Assembly (NCBI RefSeq): GCF_023703415.1
Contig: NZ_JAGMTU010000001.1
Location: 372,001-436,000 of the forward strand
Direction: 5' to 3'
Source: Microbacterium sp. USTB-Y
GTDB taxonomy: Bacteria; Actinomycetota; Actinomycetes; Actinomycetales; Microbacteriaceae
Length of the DNA stretch: 64,000 nt
This document shows positions 12,686-21,281 of this stretch, piece after piece (positions within the stretch are counted from its first letter, which is position 1; the number at the start of each line of letters is the position of its first letter). The position numbers and the translations under genes were made by a program. The notes beneath the pieces were generated by a model. It had not been told where the DNA came from. It was given only the letters and a program-made list of their open reading frames with translations, and ran no database searches.

Positions 12686-13200
12686 CGACGGCGAGCCCGA
12701 AGCTGCGGCAGGTGCAGCTGAAGTTCCGGATCCGGGCGAGTGCGGACGCCGCCTGGGCCTGCCTCCACTCGCCCGCCGTGCTCACGGCCCTCTATGCCCC
12801 CGTGATCGTGGTCGAGCCGCTCACGCACGCCGACGAGGGCTCCCTGCTGCACACCGCGGTGCGGCTGCGGCTGTTCGGCCTGATCCCGGTCGGCACGCAG
12901 CTCATCAGCGCCTACGACGAGGTCCGCGAGCACCGAGGCGAGACCGTGCGCATCCTGCGCGACAGCGGGATCCCGCTCACCGGGCCGCTCTCCTCGCTCG
13001 ACGTCTGGGACCACCGCATGGCCGTCTCGGCTCTGCCCGGCGGGCGCGCACTCTGGCGCGACCGGCTCGTCTTCGGCGGTCCGGGGTCGCTCGTCCTGCT
13101 GCCCGTGCTGTGGGCGGCGTGGCAGTGGCGCGGATGGCGGATCCGCCGTCTCGCGCGGGGCTGGGACAGGGCCGCGGGGAGCACCCGCAGCCCTGCCTGA
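12682..13200 (+). CDS. SRPBCC/START-like lipid- or ligand-binding protein
   Basis: A 172-residue protein with the pattern of the SRPBCC fold: an initial strand (VQLKFRIRASADAAWACL) with the typical DAAW helix, alternating strands, a loop followed by WDHRMAV, and a long C-terminal helix with several arginines. Members bind hydrophobic ligands; none can be named here. There is a short hydrophobic patch near 138-148 but no clear membrane anchor. The start ATG at 12682 overlaps the SprT-like stop by four bases, so both are probably made together. It converges on the FtsX-type permease gene 13 bases later. Confidence 0.65.
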   Translation: MTTASPKLRQVQLKFRIRASADAAWACLHSPAVLTALYAPVIVVEPLTHADEGSLLHTAVRLRLFGLIPVGTQLISAYDEVREHRGETVRILRDSGIPLTGPLSSLDVWDHRMAVSALPGGRALWRDRLVFGGPGSLVLLPVLWAAWQWRGWRIRRLARGWDRAAGSTRSPA

Positions 13201-13213
13201 TCCTTGCCGCGCT

Positions 13214-14674
13214 TCAATCGGCGGCGAGGGCCTCGACCGGCGCGACGCGGGTCGCGAGCCGGGTAGGCGCGACCGACGCCACGAGCGTGAGTACGGCCGT
13301 CGCCACGACGATCGCGACCACCGGCACCCACGGGATCACGGGCGGGATGAGCCCCGCCGGATGGAAGTCGGGCATCGAGGGCACGGATCCGAGCAGCGAC
13401 TGGGCCGCGATCCAGCCGTAGGCGACGCCCAGCACGAGACCTGTCGCGGTCGCCGCGATCGTCACGTGCGCCGCCTCCAGCAGCACCATCCGGCGCACCT
13501 GACGGCTGCTCAGCCCGATCGCCCGCAGCAGGCCGAGCTCGCGCCGCCGCTGCACCACCCCGATCGTCAGCAGGTTGACCAGCCCGACAGCGGCGATCAC
13601 CGCCGACACTGCGACGAGCACCATCATCACCGTGCCGAACACGTCGAACGGGGCGAAGTACTCGGGCGGCAGCTTCTCCGCGCTCGAGCGCACCACCAGT
13701 GCCTTGGCCGACTCCATCGCCACGGCGAACATCGTGACGAGGGTCACGCCCATCACCACCCCGATCGCCATCCGGCTGGAGCGCTCGGGGTGACGCAGGG
13801 CGTTCTCCGCGGCGAGGCGCGCGGTGGCGCTGCGTCCGAACAGGCGCCCCACGAGCCGCAGCACGGGCGGCATGATGAGCACCGCGCCGATGGCGAGCCC
13901 CGTGAACGAGAACACGCCGCCGAAGAACGCGACCACCACGCCGAGCGGCGAGGTCAGTCCGTACACGACGCCGCCCGCGAGCAGGGCGCCTCCCAGCACG
14001 AACATCGTGATGGCGCCCAGGTGGCGGGAGGAGACCGTGCCGGTCTCCTCGACGCTGCGCTCAGCCGATCCCGCGAGCGCCTGCAGCGGGGTCACCGTGA
14101 GCACCCGGCGGGAGCCCGCCCAGGCGGCGAGCCACGTGGTCAGCGCGACGCCGACGGCCGGGATCAGCACGGTCGGCTGCAGGGGCGAGAACCCGACCGG
14201 CGCATGGGCGAAGAAGGAGGACCCGATCGCGATCCCGGCCCAGCTCAGTAGCACCCCGCCGATCAGTCCGAGGATCGCCCCGAGTATCCCGACCGCGAGC
14301 CCCTGCCCCGCGACCTCCGTGCGCTGCGCCCGGGCCGAGGCGCCGATGAGGCGCAGCAGCGCGATGCGGCGGGTGCGCCCGGCGACGATCGTCGAGAACG
14401 TGTTGGCGGTGACGATCGCGGCCACGTACATGGCGACCGCGGTGAGCAGCACCGACAGGATCTGCACGACGTACGCGAGGGTCTTGCTGTCCCCGATCGT
14501 CGGGTCGCTCTGCAGCAGTGCGCCGAGGAATCCCGTGGTGTCGACGAGGATGACGCCGAACGCCGCGGTGAGCGCCGCGACGAACACGCTCGAACCCATC
14601 CCGCGCTCGCGCAGGAACGCGATCCGCGAGGGGCTCAGCGGCGTCTCCAGCAGGGTCGGAGCGACGGCGGTCAT
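13214..14674 (-). CDS. ABC transporter permease, FtsX/MacB type
   Basis: A 486-residue membrane protein with the FtsX-domain pattern. There is an N-terminal helix (about 30-50), a membrane block around 80-190, another around 225-275 and a last set from about 355 with the conserved QRRRELGLLRAIGLSSRQVRRMVLLE segment. It pairs with the ATPase encoded just upstream (overlap ATGA) to form a mechanotransmission-type exporter or lipoprotein/peptide exporter. FtsX-type exporters act on envelope substrates; the cargo cannot be deduced. No large extracytoplasmic MacB periplasmic core is evident, which fits the short Gram-positive form. No two-component system is directly adjacent. Confidence 0.85.
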   Translation of the reverse strand: MTAVAPTLLETPLSPSRIAFLRERGMGSSVFVAALTAAFGVILVDTTGFLGALLQSDPTIGDSKTLAYVVQILSVLLTAVAMYVAAIVTANTFSTIVAGRTRRIALLRLIGASARAQRTEVAGQGLAVGILGAILGLIGGVLLSWAGIAIGSSFFAHAPVGFSPLQPTVLIPAVGVALTTWLAAWAGSRRVLTVTPLQALAGSAERSVEETGTVSSRHLGAITMFVLGGALLAGGVVYGLTSPLGVVVAFFGGVFSFTGLAIGAVLIMPPVLRLVGRLFGRSATARLAAENALRHPERSSRMAIGVVMGVTLVTMFAVAMESAKALVVRSSAEKLPPEYFAPFDVFGTVMMVLVAVSAVIAAVGLVNLLTIGVVQRRRELGLLRAIGLSSRQVRRMVLLEAAHVTIAATATGLVLGVAYGWIAAQSLLGSVPSMPDFHPAGLIPPVIPWVPVVAIVVATAVLTLVASVAPTRLATRVAPVEALAAD

Positions 14675-15459
14675 GCCGGCACCTCCGTGCGTGCCGCGGC
14701 GACCGGTGCGCCGCCGGAGAGCATGAGCCCCGCGATCTCGTCGGCGCTGCGGCGCGGGTGGTCGGCGACGATGCGGCCGTCGCCGAGGAACAGCACCCGG
14801 TCGGCGTAGCTCGCGGCGACCGCGTCGTGCGTGACCATCGCGATCGACTGGCCCTGCTCGCGGCTCGCGGTCGACAGCAGCTGCAGCACCTCGCGCCCCG
14901 ACGCGGAGTCGAGGTTGCCCGTGGGCTCGTCGGCGAAGACGAGATCGGGCGCCGTCGCCAGGGCCCGCGCGATGGCAACGCGCTGCTGCTGGCCCCCGGA
15001 GAGCTGGTGCGGGCGGTGCCGGAGCCGCGGCCCGATGCCGAGGATCTCGACGAGGGAGTCGATCCGCGCCCGCTCGATCGCGGAGGGGCGACGTCCGTCG
15101 AGCTCGAACGGCAGCAGGATGTTGCCGAGCGCATCCAGGGTGGGCACGAGGTTGAACGCCTGGAAGATGAAGCCGACGCGCCTGCGGCGCAGGATCGTGA
15201 GGTCCAGGTCGCCGAGTCCGCTGATCTCCGTGTCGCCGATCCAGGCGCGCCCTCGGGTCGGCGTGTCCAGGCCCGCCATGATGTGCATCAGCGTGGACTT
15301 GCCCGAGCCGGAGGCACCCATGATCGCGGTGAACTGGCCGCGGCGGATGCCGACGCTGACATCGTCGAGGGCACGCACCGCGCCCTCGCCGGATCCGTAG
15401 GTCTTGGTGAGGTGCTGGACGCGGGCTGCGAGTCCCAGGTCGCTGGTCGTGATCTCCAT
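14671..15459 (-). CDS. ABC transporter ATP-binding protein, MacB/LolD type
   Basis: A 262-residue ATPase partner of the FtsX-type permease downstream. Walker A is GASGSGKST (48-56), the signature is LSGGQQQR, and Walker B continues into [10 protein letters not shown], the form typical of LolD/MacB ATPases. The H-loop is in VTHDAVAA. The start at 15459 is chosen because TAGCGT lies seven bases upstream; an upstream in-frame ATG about 23 codons earlier is possible but adds non-conserved residues. The stop overlaps the permease start by four bases. Confidence 0.9.
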   Translation of the reverse strand: MEITTSDLGLAARVQHLTKTYGSGEGAVRALDDVSVGIRRGQFTAIMGASGSGKSTLMHIMAGLDTPTRGRAWIGDTEISGLGDLDLTILRRRRVGFIFQAFNLVPTLDALGNILLPFELDGRRPSAIERARIDSLVEILGIGPRLRHRPHQLSGGQQQRVAIARALATAPDLVFADEPTGNLDSASGREVLQLLSTASREQGQSIAMVTHDAVAASYADRVLFLGDGRIVADHPRRSADEIAGLMLSGGAPVAAARTEVPA

Positions 15460-15466
15460 GTCTTCG

Positions 15467-15472
15467 ACGCTA
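15467..15472 (-). promoter_or_regulatory. -10 box of a leaderless promoter (ABC exporter operon)
   Basis: TAGCGT on the minus strand, seven bases before the ATG at 15459. It fixes the operon start and rejects the longer frame upstream. Confidence 0.5.
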
Positions 15473-15584
15473 GGGATCCGGCCCCTCCCGTCGCGTCGCT
15501 CTGCGGATCCATCCCCGTACATCGCAAGGATGATCCGCGCCCTGCGGCTCCGCGAGCAGGCGCCCAGCGGCGCCCGCCCTTCGC

Positions 15585-16085
15585 CTACATCGACCCCGTC
15601 CAGGCGTGGGTCGAGACCCCGACGGCGTTCCAGGCGTTGATCACGACGATGAGCGAGAGGAGCGCGCCGAGCTCCTCCGGCGAGAAGCGCGTGGCCGCGG
15701 CGGCCCAGTCCGCATCCGGCACGTGGGTCTCGGAGAGCCGGGTGATGCTCTCGGTGAGCGCGAACGCGGCGCGCTCGCGGGCGGTGAAGAACGGCGACTC
15801 CTGCCACACGGCGACCGCGGCGATGCGGGCGGCGGTGTCTCCGGCCTTCGCGGCGTCGCCGGCGTGCAGGTCGACGCAGTAGCTGCAGCCGTTGATCTGC
15901 GAAGCCCGCAGGCGCACCAGCTCGCGCAGCCGGGCGTCGATGCCCGCCGCGTCGAGCTCGCGCACCATCGCGGCGTCGAGGCCCGCGAGCGCGCGGGAGA
16001 AGCGCGGCGCGACCGTGTCGATGTCGAGACGGACGGGGACGGGGACGGTCGGCTCGGCCGGGGTCATGCTGTCGGTGAGGGTCAT
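15585..16085 (-). CDS. AhpD-like carboxymuconolactone decarboxylase family protein
   Basis: A 166-residue helical protein with the AhpD redox motif CSYC at 67-70 followed by His74 (GCSYCVDLH). In AhpD these residues carry out thiol-based peroxide reduction, often with a lipoamide partner. Here the exact substrate is unknown; many actinobacterial relatives are simply peroxidase-like. A good ribosome site (AAAGGAAG) precedes the ATG. It is divergent from a LysR-type gene with an 85-base gap, a common layout in which the regulator controls the oxidative-stress gene. Confidence 0.82.
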   Translation of the reverse strand: MTLTDSMTPAEPTVPVPVRLDIDTVAPRFSRALAGLDAAMVRELDAAGIDARLRELVRLRASQINGCSYCVDLHAGDAAKAGDTAARIAAVAVWQESPFFTARERAAFALTESITRLSETHVPDADWAAAATRFSPEELGALLSLIVVINAWNAVGVSTHAWTGSM

Positions 16086-16170
16086 GGTCTTCCTTTCGTC
16101 CTCTTCAGCCTGGGCGATCGGAATTCATCCGTCCAACAGCTGATTCCCATCGCTATCATCTGTCTCAGAG

Positions 16171-17040
16171 ATGGAACTTCATCAGCTGCGCTACGTCCTG
16201 GCCGTCGTCGAGACGGGTTCCTTCACCGCGGCCGCGGAGCGCGTACGGGTCAGTCAGTCCGGCGTGAGCACGCAGGTGCAGAAGCTCGAACGCGAGCTCG
16301 GCGTCGCGCTGTTCGACCGCACCTCCCGCCGTGTCGCCCTCACCCAGGAAGGCGAGCGCCTGATGCCCGCGATCCGCGCGGCGCTCGAGGCGATCGGCGA
16401 GATCGGCGCGACGGCGGCCGACCTGCGCGGGCTGCTGCTCGGATCCCTGCGCGTCGGCACGGTGTTCGGCCTCACCTGGCCGCGGTTCTACGACGCCCTC
16501 GCCGAGATCAGCGCCGCGCACCCCGGCCTCGAGCTGCGACTGCGCGAGGACACCTCGGCGCGGCTGATCGACGCGGTCCGGCGCGGCGAGATCGACCTCG
16601 CGCTGGCGGCCTGGGCCGAGCAGCCGCCAGCGGATCTGGGCTCCGCGGTGGTGTTCGACGATCCGATGGTCGCCGTGGTCTCCCCGTCCCACCCTTGGGC
16701 CGCGCGGCGCGCGATCCGCCCCGCGGAGCTCGTCGGCATGGACCTCATCGCACTGCCCGAGGGCACCGGCGACCGTGCCGCGCTCGACGCGCTGCTGTCC
16801 GGGCGCCCCGGAGCGGGAGCGCCGCACTGGGAGGTGTCCACGCCTTCCGCCGTGGAGAAGCTCGCCGTGCGCGGGCTCGGGGTCGGCGTCGTCAGCGCCG
16901 CGACATGCCGGCGCTGGGAGGGCATCCGCGCGATCCCGATCGATGCCGCCGATGTGCGCTCGCGCCTGGGCGTGGTGTGGCGGGCGAACCCGACCCGCGC
17001 GGCCCGCGCCCTGCGGGAGCTGCTGCACCCCGAGGAGTGA
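16171..17040 (+). CDS. LysR family transcriptional regulator
   Basis: A 289-residue LysR-type regulator. The winged helix-turn-helix occupies about 1-60 (GSFTAAAERVRVSQSGVSTQ), and the effector-binding domain follows from about 90 to 285. It is transcribed away from the AhpD-like gene and probably controls it in response to a redox or small-molecule signal; that link is inferred from position only. A TATCAT box lies 11 bases before the ATG, giving a short leader. Its end faces the response regulator gene with 18 bases between them. Confidence 0.9.
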   Translation: MELHQLRYVLAVVETGSFTAAAERVRVSQSGVSTQVQKLERELGVALFDRTSRRVALTQEGERLMPAIRAALEAIGEIGATAADLRGLLLGSLRVGTVFGLTWPRFYDALAEISAAHPGLELRLREDTSARLIDAVRRGEIDLALAAWAEQPPADLGSAVVFDDPMVAVVSPSHPWAARRAIRPAELVGMDLIALPEGTGDRAALDALLSGRPGAGAPHWEVSTPSAVEKLAVRGLGVGVVSAATCRRWEGIRAIPIDAADVRSRLGVVWRANPTRAARALRELLHPEE

Positions 17041-17058
17041 CGCGCGGCGCACGCGGCG

Positions 17059-17697
17059 TCAGTTCAGGCCGTGCTCGAACGCGAACACCACGAGCTGCAC
17101 GCGATCGCGCAGCGCCAGCTTGGTGAGGATGCGGCTGATGTGCGTCTTCACCGTCGCCTCGGACAGGAACTCGCGCGCGGCGATCTCCGCGTTGGACAAC
17201 CCGCGGGCGGCGAGCGCGAAGATCTCCTTCTCCCGCTCGGTGAGGTCGTCGTAGCTGGGCGGCACCGGCGCCTGCGCGGGGGCGGCGAAGTGCGCGAACA
17301 GGTCGCGGGTGGCCGAGGCGGCGATCACGCTGGAGCCGGAGTGCACGGTGCGGATCGCGGCCAGCAGGAACTCCGGATCCGCGTCCTTGAGGAGGAACCC
17401 GCTCGCGCCCTGACGGATCGCGCGCGCCGCGGCCTCGTCGAGGTCGAACGTCGTGAGCATCACGATGCGGGGCGGATCCGCCTGCTCCAGGATGTGCGCC
17501 GTCGCGGTCAGTCCGTCCATCACGGGCATCCGGATGTCCATCATGACCACGTCCGGACGCGTCTCGCGGACGACCTGGATCGCCTCCTGGCCGTCGCCCG
17601 CCTCCCCGACCACCTCGAGATCGGGCTGGGACGCGACGAGCATGCGTATTCCGGCGCGGAACAGCGCCTGGTCGTCGACCAGCACGACCCGGATCAT
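17059..17697 (-). CDS. Two-component response regulator, NarL/LuxR type
   Basis: A 212-residue regulator. The receiver domain has acidic residues DD at 8-9, the phosphoacceptor Asp54 in MMDIRMP and the conserved Lys in FLLKDAD. The C-terminal LuxR-type helix-turn-helix (about 145-205) contains the pattern LTEREKEIFALAARGLSNAE. Its partner is the DesK-type kinase encoded 102 bases upstream on the same strand. The start at 17697 follows AGGAGG; an N-terminal extension of 14 codons lacks a site. The gap contains a TGACA-N6-TGTCA palindrome that might be an autoregulatory operator. Confidence 0.92.
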   Translation of the reverse strand: MIRVVLVDDQALFRAGIRMLVASQPDLEVVGEAGDGQEAIQVVRETRPDVVMMDIRMPVMDGLTATAHILEQADPPRIVMLTTFDLDEAAARAIRQGASGFLLKDADPEFLLAAIRTVHSGSSVIAASATRDLFAHFAAPAQAPVPPSYDDLTEREKEIFALAARGLSNAEIAAREFLSEATVKTHISRILTKLALRDRVQLVVFAFEHGLN

Positions 17698-17733
17698 CCT
17701 GCCTCCTCGTTCCGCGCGGAGTCGCCGCGCCTC

Positions 17734-17749
17734 TGACAAGAGTCTGTCA
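17734..17749. promoter_or_regulatory. Possible operator upstream of the NarL-type regulator
   Basis: Perfect palindrome TGACA-N6-TGTCA, about 40 bases before the response regulator start. It is in the right place for autoregulation, but the protein that binds it is a guess. Confidence 0.3.
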
Positions 17750-17799
17750 TCGTTGCCCCCGGCTCCTCGCGCCAGGGCCGGGGCGGCCCGATCCTGCGG

Positions 17800-19032
17800 T
17801 CACGCCGGCGCGGATCCGATCGGCAGCGCCGCACGGACCACGAAGCCCGCCGCCTCGTGCTCCGCGGTGAGCGTTCCGCCGACGAGCTGCGCGCGCTCGC
17901 GCATGCCGATGAGGCCGTGGCCGCGCTCCGCGTGCGCCTGCCGCGGCGTCGCGGGCACGCCGTTGCGGACCGTGATCCGCACGCCGTCGGCGTGCCAGCC
18001 GAGCCAGACGTCGACGTCGCCCGAGCCGTGCCGGATCGCGTTCGTCAGCGCCTCCTGCAGGATGCGGTAGACGGCGAGCTGGATGCCGGCCGGAGGTTCC
18101 CCGGGCGGCATCGGGTCGACGGTGACACGCGGCTCGATGCCCGCCGCGCGCACCTGCGCGTACAGCGTCTCGAGGTCGGCGAGGGTGGGCTGCGGCCCCT
18201 GCCCCTCGCTGTGCCGCAGCTGCGCGAGCAGCAGTCGCACGTCGGAGAGGGCGGCCCGCGCGGTCTGCCCGATCGTGGTCAGCGCGGCGGTCGCCTGCGC
18301 CGGGTCGGCCGCCGCGGCGTACCGCGCGCCGTCGGACTGCGCGATCACGACCGCGAGCGAGTGGGCGACCACATCGTGCATGTCGCGGGCGATCCGCACC
18401 CGCTCCTGCTCAGCCGCCGCGACCGCCTCGGCGCGCACCTGCGCGTCTCGGGTGCTCCGGCCCCGCAGCACGACCCGCCACAGCAGACCCGCGCCCCACG
18501 CCATCACCAGGGTGAGCACGGACACGGTGCCGAGCAGCACGGCGACCAGCGCCACGCGCAGGCCGGTCTGGGGGTCCTGGACGAGGGACTGCTCGTTGAT
18601 GAGCGACATGTAGCCGCCCGCGAGGAGCCCGCCGCCCAGGGCGGAGGCCCCGCCGATCCACAGCAGTCGCACCGAGCCCCACGCCGAAGTCGCGAACACC
18701 ACGGCGAGGATCGCGAGGTTGTACGCCCCCGGCGAGAAGCCGCACGCCATCTGCAGCACGGCGCCGGCCCACGCGACGATCAGCGCCAGCACCGGGGAGA
18801 GCCGGCTGATCGCCGCCGCGCCCCACAGGATCACCGCCACCAGAAGCACCAGCAGCAGCGATGCCGGGCCGTCCGGGATCCAGCGGCTCATCGTGCCCGC
18901 TTCGAACGTGTACGTCAGCGGCAGGGTGAGCAGCAGGCCGATGGCGCTGCCGACGATGTCGAACACGAGCCAGAAACGCGGGATGCTGCGGAACACCCCC
19001 TCACGGTACGCGACCGGATCCGGCGCGGTCAT
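17800..19032 (-). CDS. Sensor histidine kinase, DesK/NarX type (HisKA_3)
   Basis: A 410-residue kinase. Residues 20-165 contain five or six hydrophobic helices, the membrane sensor. The HisKA_3 box RIARDMHDVVAHS places the phosphoacceptor at His219, and the ATP-binding domain at about 315-405 has the N-box EALTNAIRH and a glycine-rich GHGLIGM lid. The start ATG at 19032 overlaps the menE stop (ATGA), so kinase translation is coupled to menE. It signals to the NarL-type regulator downstream. The signal is unknown; coupling to a menaquinone gene suggests a membrane or respiratory cue, which is only an inference. Confidence 0.9.
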   Translation of the reverse strand: MTAPDPVAYREGVFRSIPRFWLVFDIVGSAIGLLLTLPLTYTFEAGTMSRWIPDGPASLLLVLLVAVILWGAAAISRLSPVLALIVAWAGAVLQMACGFSPGAYNLAILAVVFATSAWGSVRLLWIGGASALGGGLLAGGYMSLINEQSLVQDPQTGLRVALVAVLLGTVSVLTLVMAWGAGLLWRVVLRGRSTRDAQVRAEAVAAAEQERVRIARDMHDVVAHSLAVVIAQSDGARYAAAADPAQATAALTTIGQTARAALSDVRLLLAQLRHSEGQGPQPTLADLETLYAQVRAAGIEPRVTVDPMPPGEPPAGIQLAVYRILQEALTNAIRHGSGDVDVWLGWHADGVRITVRNGVPATPRQAHAERGHGLIGMRERAQLVGGTLTAEHEAAGFVVRAALPIGSAPA

Positions 19033-20204
19033 CCGCCGGGAGATGTATCCGCCACGGCGTGCGCTGCGGCGAGCGCGGCGATCGCGCGCCGGTCGGGCTT
19101 GCCCGAGGAGAGCAGCGGGAGCTCGTCCAGGAGCAGGAGCCGGCCGGGGCGCGCGGCGGCCCCGACCTCGTCCGCCACCCGGTCCCGGGCGGCGGCGAGG
19201 AGGGCTCCCTGCGCGACCGGGCCGGAAGCGGCCGGCCCGGCGGGGTCGGCGGCGCGGGCGGCGACGATGGCGGAACCCTGCCCCCACCGGGCGTCGTCCA
19301 CCGCGATGACGACCGCACCCTCGAGACCGGGCACCGTGCGGACCGCCCGTTCGACCCGGTCCAGCGAGACGTTGACGCCGCCCGAGACGATGACGTTGTC
19401 GATCCTGCCGGTGACGGCGACGCGGCCGTCGGCGATGGTCCCCGCGTCACCGGTGCGGTACCAGCGCGCGCCGGTCGCATCGGCGACGAACGTGCGCGCC
19501 GTGAGCTCGTCGTCCCGCAGGTAGCCGTCCGCGAGGGTCGGCCCGCTCAGGCGGATCTCGCCGTCGACCGCCGCGACGCGCACGCCGTCCAGCGGCACCC
19601 CGTCGTAGACGCAACCGCCCGCGGTCTCGCTCGATCCATAGGTGCGCACGATGCGCACACCGAGATCCGCCACGCGTTCGCGGAGCGCGGGCGGGAGCGC
19701 CTGGCCGCCGATGAGCACCGCCTCGAAGGAGCGGAGGACGCGGCGCACGTCGGGATCCCCCGCCGCGTCCAGGAGCGTCGCGAGCTGCGCGGGCACCAGC
19801 GAGGTGTACCGGGGACCCGGCCCGAGGCCGTCGCCGGCGGCGACGAACGACGCGGGGGTGAACCGTCCCTCCAGCAGCGCCGGCTCGGTGCCGGCGAGGT
19901 GCGCCCGCACGAGCACCTGGAGGCCGGCGACGTATCCCGCCGAGAGGGCGAGCAGCCACTGCCCGGATCCGATCCGCTGCGCTGTCGCCGCGGCGCTCGC
20001 CCGCAGGGCCGCCGCGGACAGCACGACGCGCTTGGGCACCCCGGTGGAACCCGAGGTGGCGATGACCGCCGCCGTTCCCTCCGGTACCACGTCGCCGGCT
20101 CCGGGCGTGAAGCCGAGCGCCAGCGGCCGGGTGCCGTCGAGCGCCGCCGCGAGGGCGGCGCTCACCGCACCGGCGTCCCCGCCGTCGAGAGCCTCGAGTC
20201 TCAT
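19029..20204 (-). CDS. menE: o-Succinylbenzoate-CoA ligase
   Basis: A 391-residue adenylate-forming enzyme that activates o-succinylbenzoate with CoA in menaquinone synthesis. The AMP-binding signature is IATSGSTGVPKRVVLS, and the later motifs YGSSETAGG and YRTGDAG (ATP/adenylate contacts) and the C-terminal catalytic lysine region GKPDRRA are present. It is shorter than E. coli MenE but normal for actinobacterial ones. The ATG at 20204 is preferred over a GTG two codons earlier because GGGAAGG sits at a better distance. It lies downstream of menB and is coupled to the kinase gene at its 3' end. Confidence 0.88.
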   Translation of the reverse strand: MRLEALDGGDAGAVSAALAAALDGTRPLALGFTPGAGDVVPEGTAAVIATSGSTGVPKRVVLSAAALRASAAATAQRIGSGQWLLALSAGYVAGLQVLVRAHLAGTEPALLEGRFTPASFVAAGDGLGPGPRYTSLVPAQLATLLDAAGDPDVRRVLRSFEAVLIGGQALPPALRERVADLGVRIVRTYGSSETAGGCVYDGVPLDGVRVAAVDGEIRLSGPTLADGYLRDDELTARTFVADATGARWYRTGDAGTIADGRVAVTGRIDNVIVSGGVNVSLDRVERAVRTVPGLEGAVVIAVDDARWGQGSAIVAARAADPAGPAASGPVAQGALLAAARDRVADEVGAAARPGRLLLLDELPLLSSGKPDRRAIAALAAAHAVADTSPGG

Positions 20205-20250
20205 GCGCACCGCCTTCCCGGATCCGTGCGAGGGCCTACGATTCGATCTT

Positions 20251-20317
20251 CGAGAAACCGGATCCCGCGTGAGAATCCCGTCCCCGCGTGACGTCTCGTG
20301 CGGGACGTGGTTTCTCG
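20251..20317. repeat. Imperfect 26-bp inverted repeat between menB and menE
   Basis: Arms 20251-20276 and 20292-20317, ending CGAGAAACC and GGTTTCTCG, with several mismatches inside. It lies eight bases past the menB stop. It could be a terminator or processing hairpin separating menB from menE. Confidence 0.7.
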
Positions 20318-20324
20318 CGGCGAA

Positions 20325-21242
20325 TCAGAAGTGCCAGGGATACGGCGACCAGTCCGGTTCGCGCTTCTCGAGGAAGGAGTCGCGTCCTTCGACGGCCTCG
20401 TCGGTGCCGTATGCGAGGCGGGTGGCCTCGCCGGCGAAGACCTGCTGCCCGACCAGTCCGTCGTCGACGGCGTTGAAGGCGAACTTCAGCATGCGGATCG
20501 CCGTGGGCGACTTGGTGAGGATCGTGCGGGCCATCGCGATCGCCTCGCGCTCGAGCTCGGCGTGCGGCACGACGCGGTTCACGGCCCCCGCCTGCATCGC
20601 CCGCTCGGCGGAGTACTCCTCGGCGAGGAAGAACACCTCGCGGGCGAACTTCTGGCCGGTCTGACGCGCCATGTACGCGGATCCGTAGCCGGCGTCGAAG
20701 GATCCGACATCCGCATCGGTCTGCTTGAACCGGCCGTGCTCGGCGCTCGCGATCGTCAGGTCGCAGACCACGTGCAGCGAGTGCCCGCCCCCGGCCGCCC
20801 AGCCGGGCACGACCGCGATGACGACCTTGGGCATGAACCGGATGAGCCGCTGCACCTCGAGGATGTGCAGGCGACCGGCCCGAGCCTGCTGCTCGGCCGG
20901 CACCGCGGTCTCGTCCTCGGAGTACTTGTAGCCGTCGCGCCCGCGGATCCGCTGGTCGCCGCCCGAGCAGAACGCCCAGCCGCCGTCCTTCGGGCTCGGT
21001 CCGTTGCCGGTGAGCAGCACGACGCCGATCCGGGGGTCCTGCCGCGCCTCGTCCAGCGCGCGGTAGAGCTCGTCCACCGTGTGCGGGCGGAAGGCGTTGC
21101 GCACCTCGGGCCGGTCGAAGGCGATGCGGGCGATCCGCCCGTCGTTCGAGACGTGCGCCGTGATGTCGGTGTACTCCCCCGCGCCCGGGGCGAGCGTCCA
21201 CTCAGCCGGATCGAACAGGTCGGAGACGAGCTTGTCAGTCAC
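20325..21242 (-). CDS. menB: 1,4-Dihydroxy-2-naphthoyl-CoA synthase
   Basis: A 305-residue crotonase-fold enzyme that closes the second ring of the naphthoquinone (o-succinylbenzoyl-CoA to DHNA-CoA). The oxyanion and active-site loops are clear: FCSGGDQRIRGRDGY, AVVPGWAAGGGHSLH and the C-terminal YGSAYMARQTG, with the family's YPWHF end. The long form with an N-terminal extension is usual in actinobacteria. The start is GTG at 21242, six bases after a TAGGCT box, so the mRNA should be leaderless. It is separated from menE by 120 bases that contain an inverted repeat. Confidence 0.96.
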   Translation of the reverse strand: MTDKLVSDLFDPAEWTLAPGAGEYTDITAHVSNDGRIARIAFDRPEVRNAFRPHTVDELYRALDEARQDPRIGVVLLTGNGPSPKDGGWAFCSGGDQRIRGRDGYKYSEDETAVPAEQQARAGRLHILEVQRLIRFMPKVVIAVVPGWAAGGGHSLHVVCDLTIASAEHGRFKQTDADVGSFDAGYGSAYMARQTGQKFAREVFFLAEEYSAERAMQAGAVNRVVPHAELEREAIAMARTILTKSPTAIRMLKFAFNAVDDGLVGQQVFAGEATRLAYGTDEAVEGRDSFLEKREPDWSPYPWHF

Positions 21243-21248
21243 GGATCC

Positions 21249-21254
21249 AGCCTA
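21249..21254 (-). promoter_or_regulatory. -10 box of a leaderless promoter (menB)
   Basis: TAGGCT on the minus strand, six bases (GGATCC), then the GTG at 21242. Confidence 0.6.
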
Positions 21255-21281
21255 TTCCGGCTGTCGCCCGCAGCGGACCGC

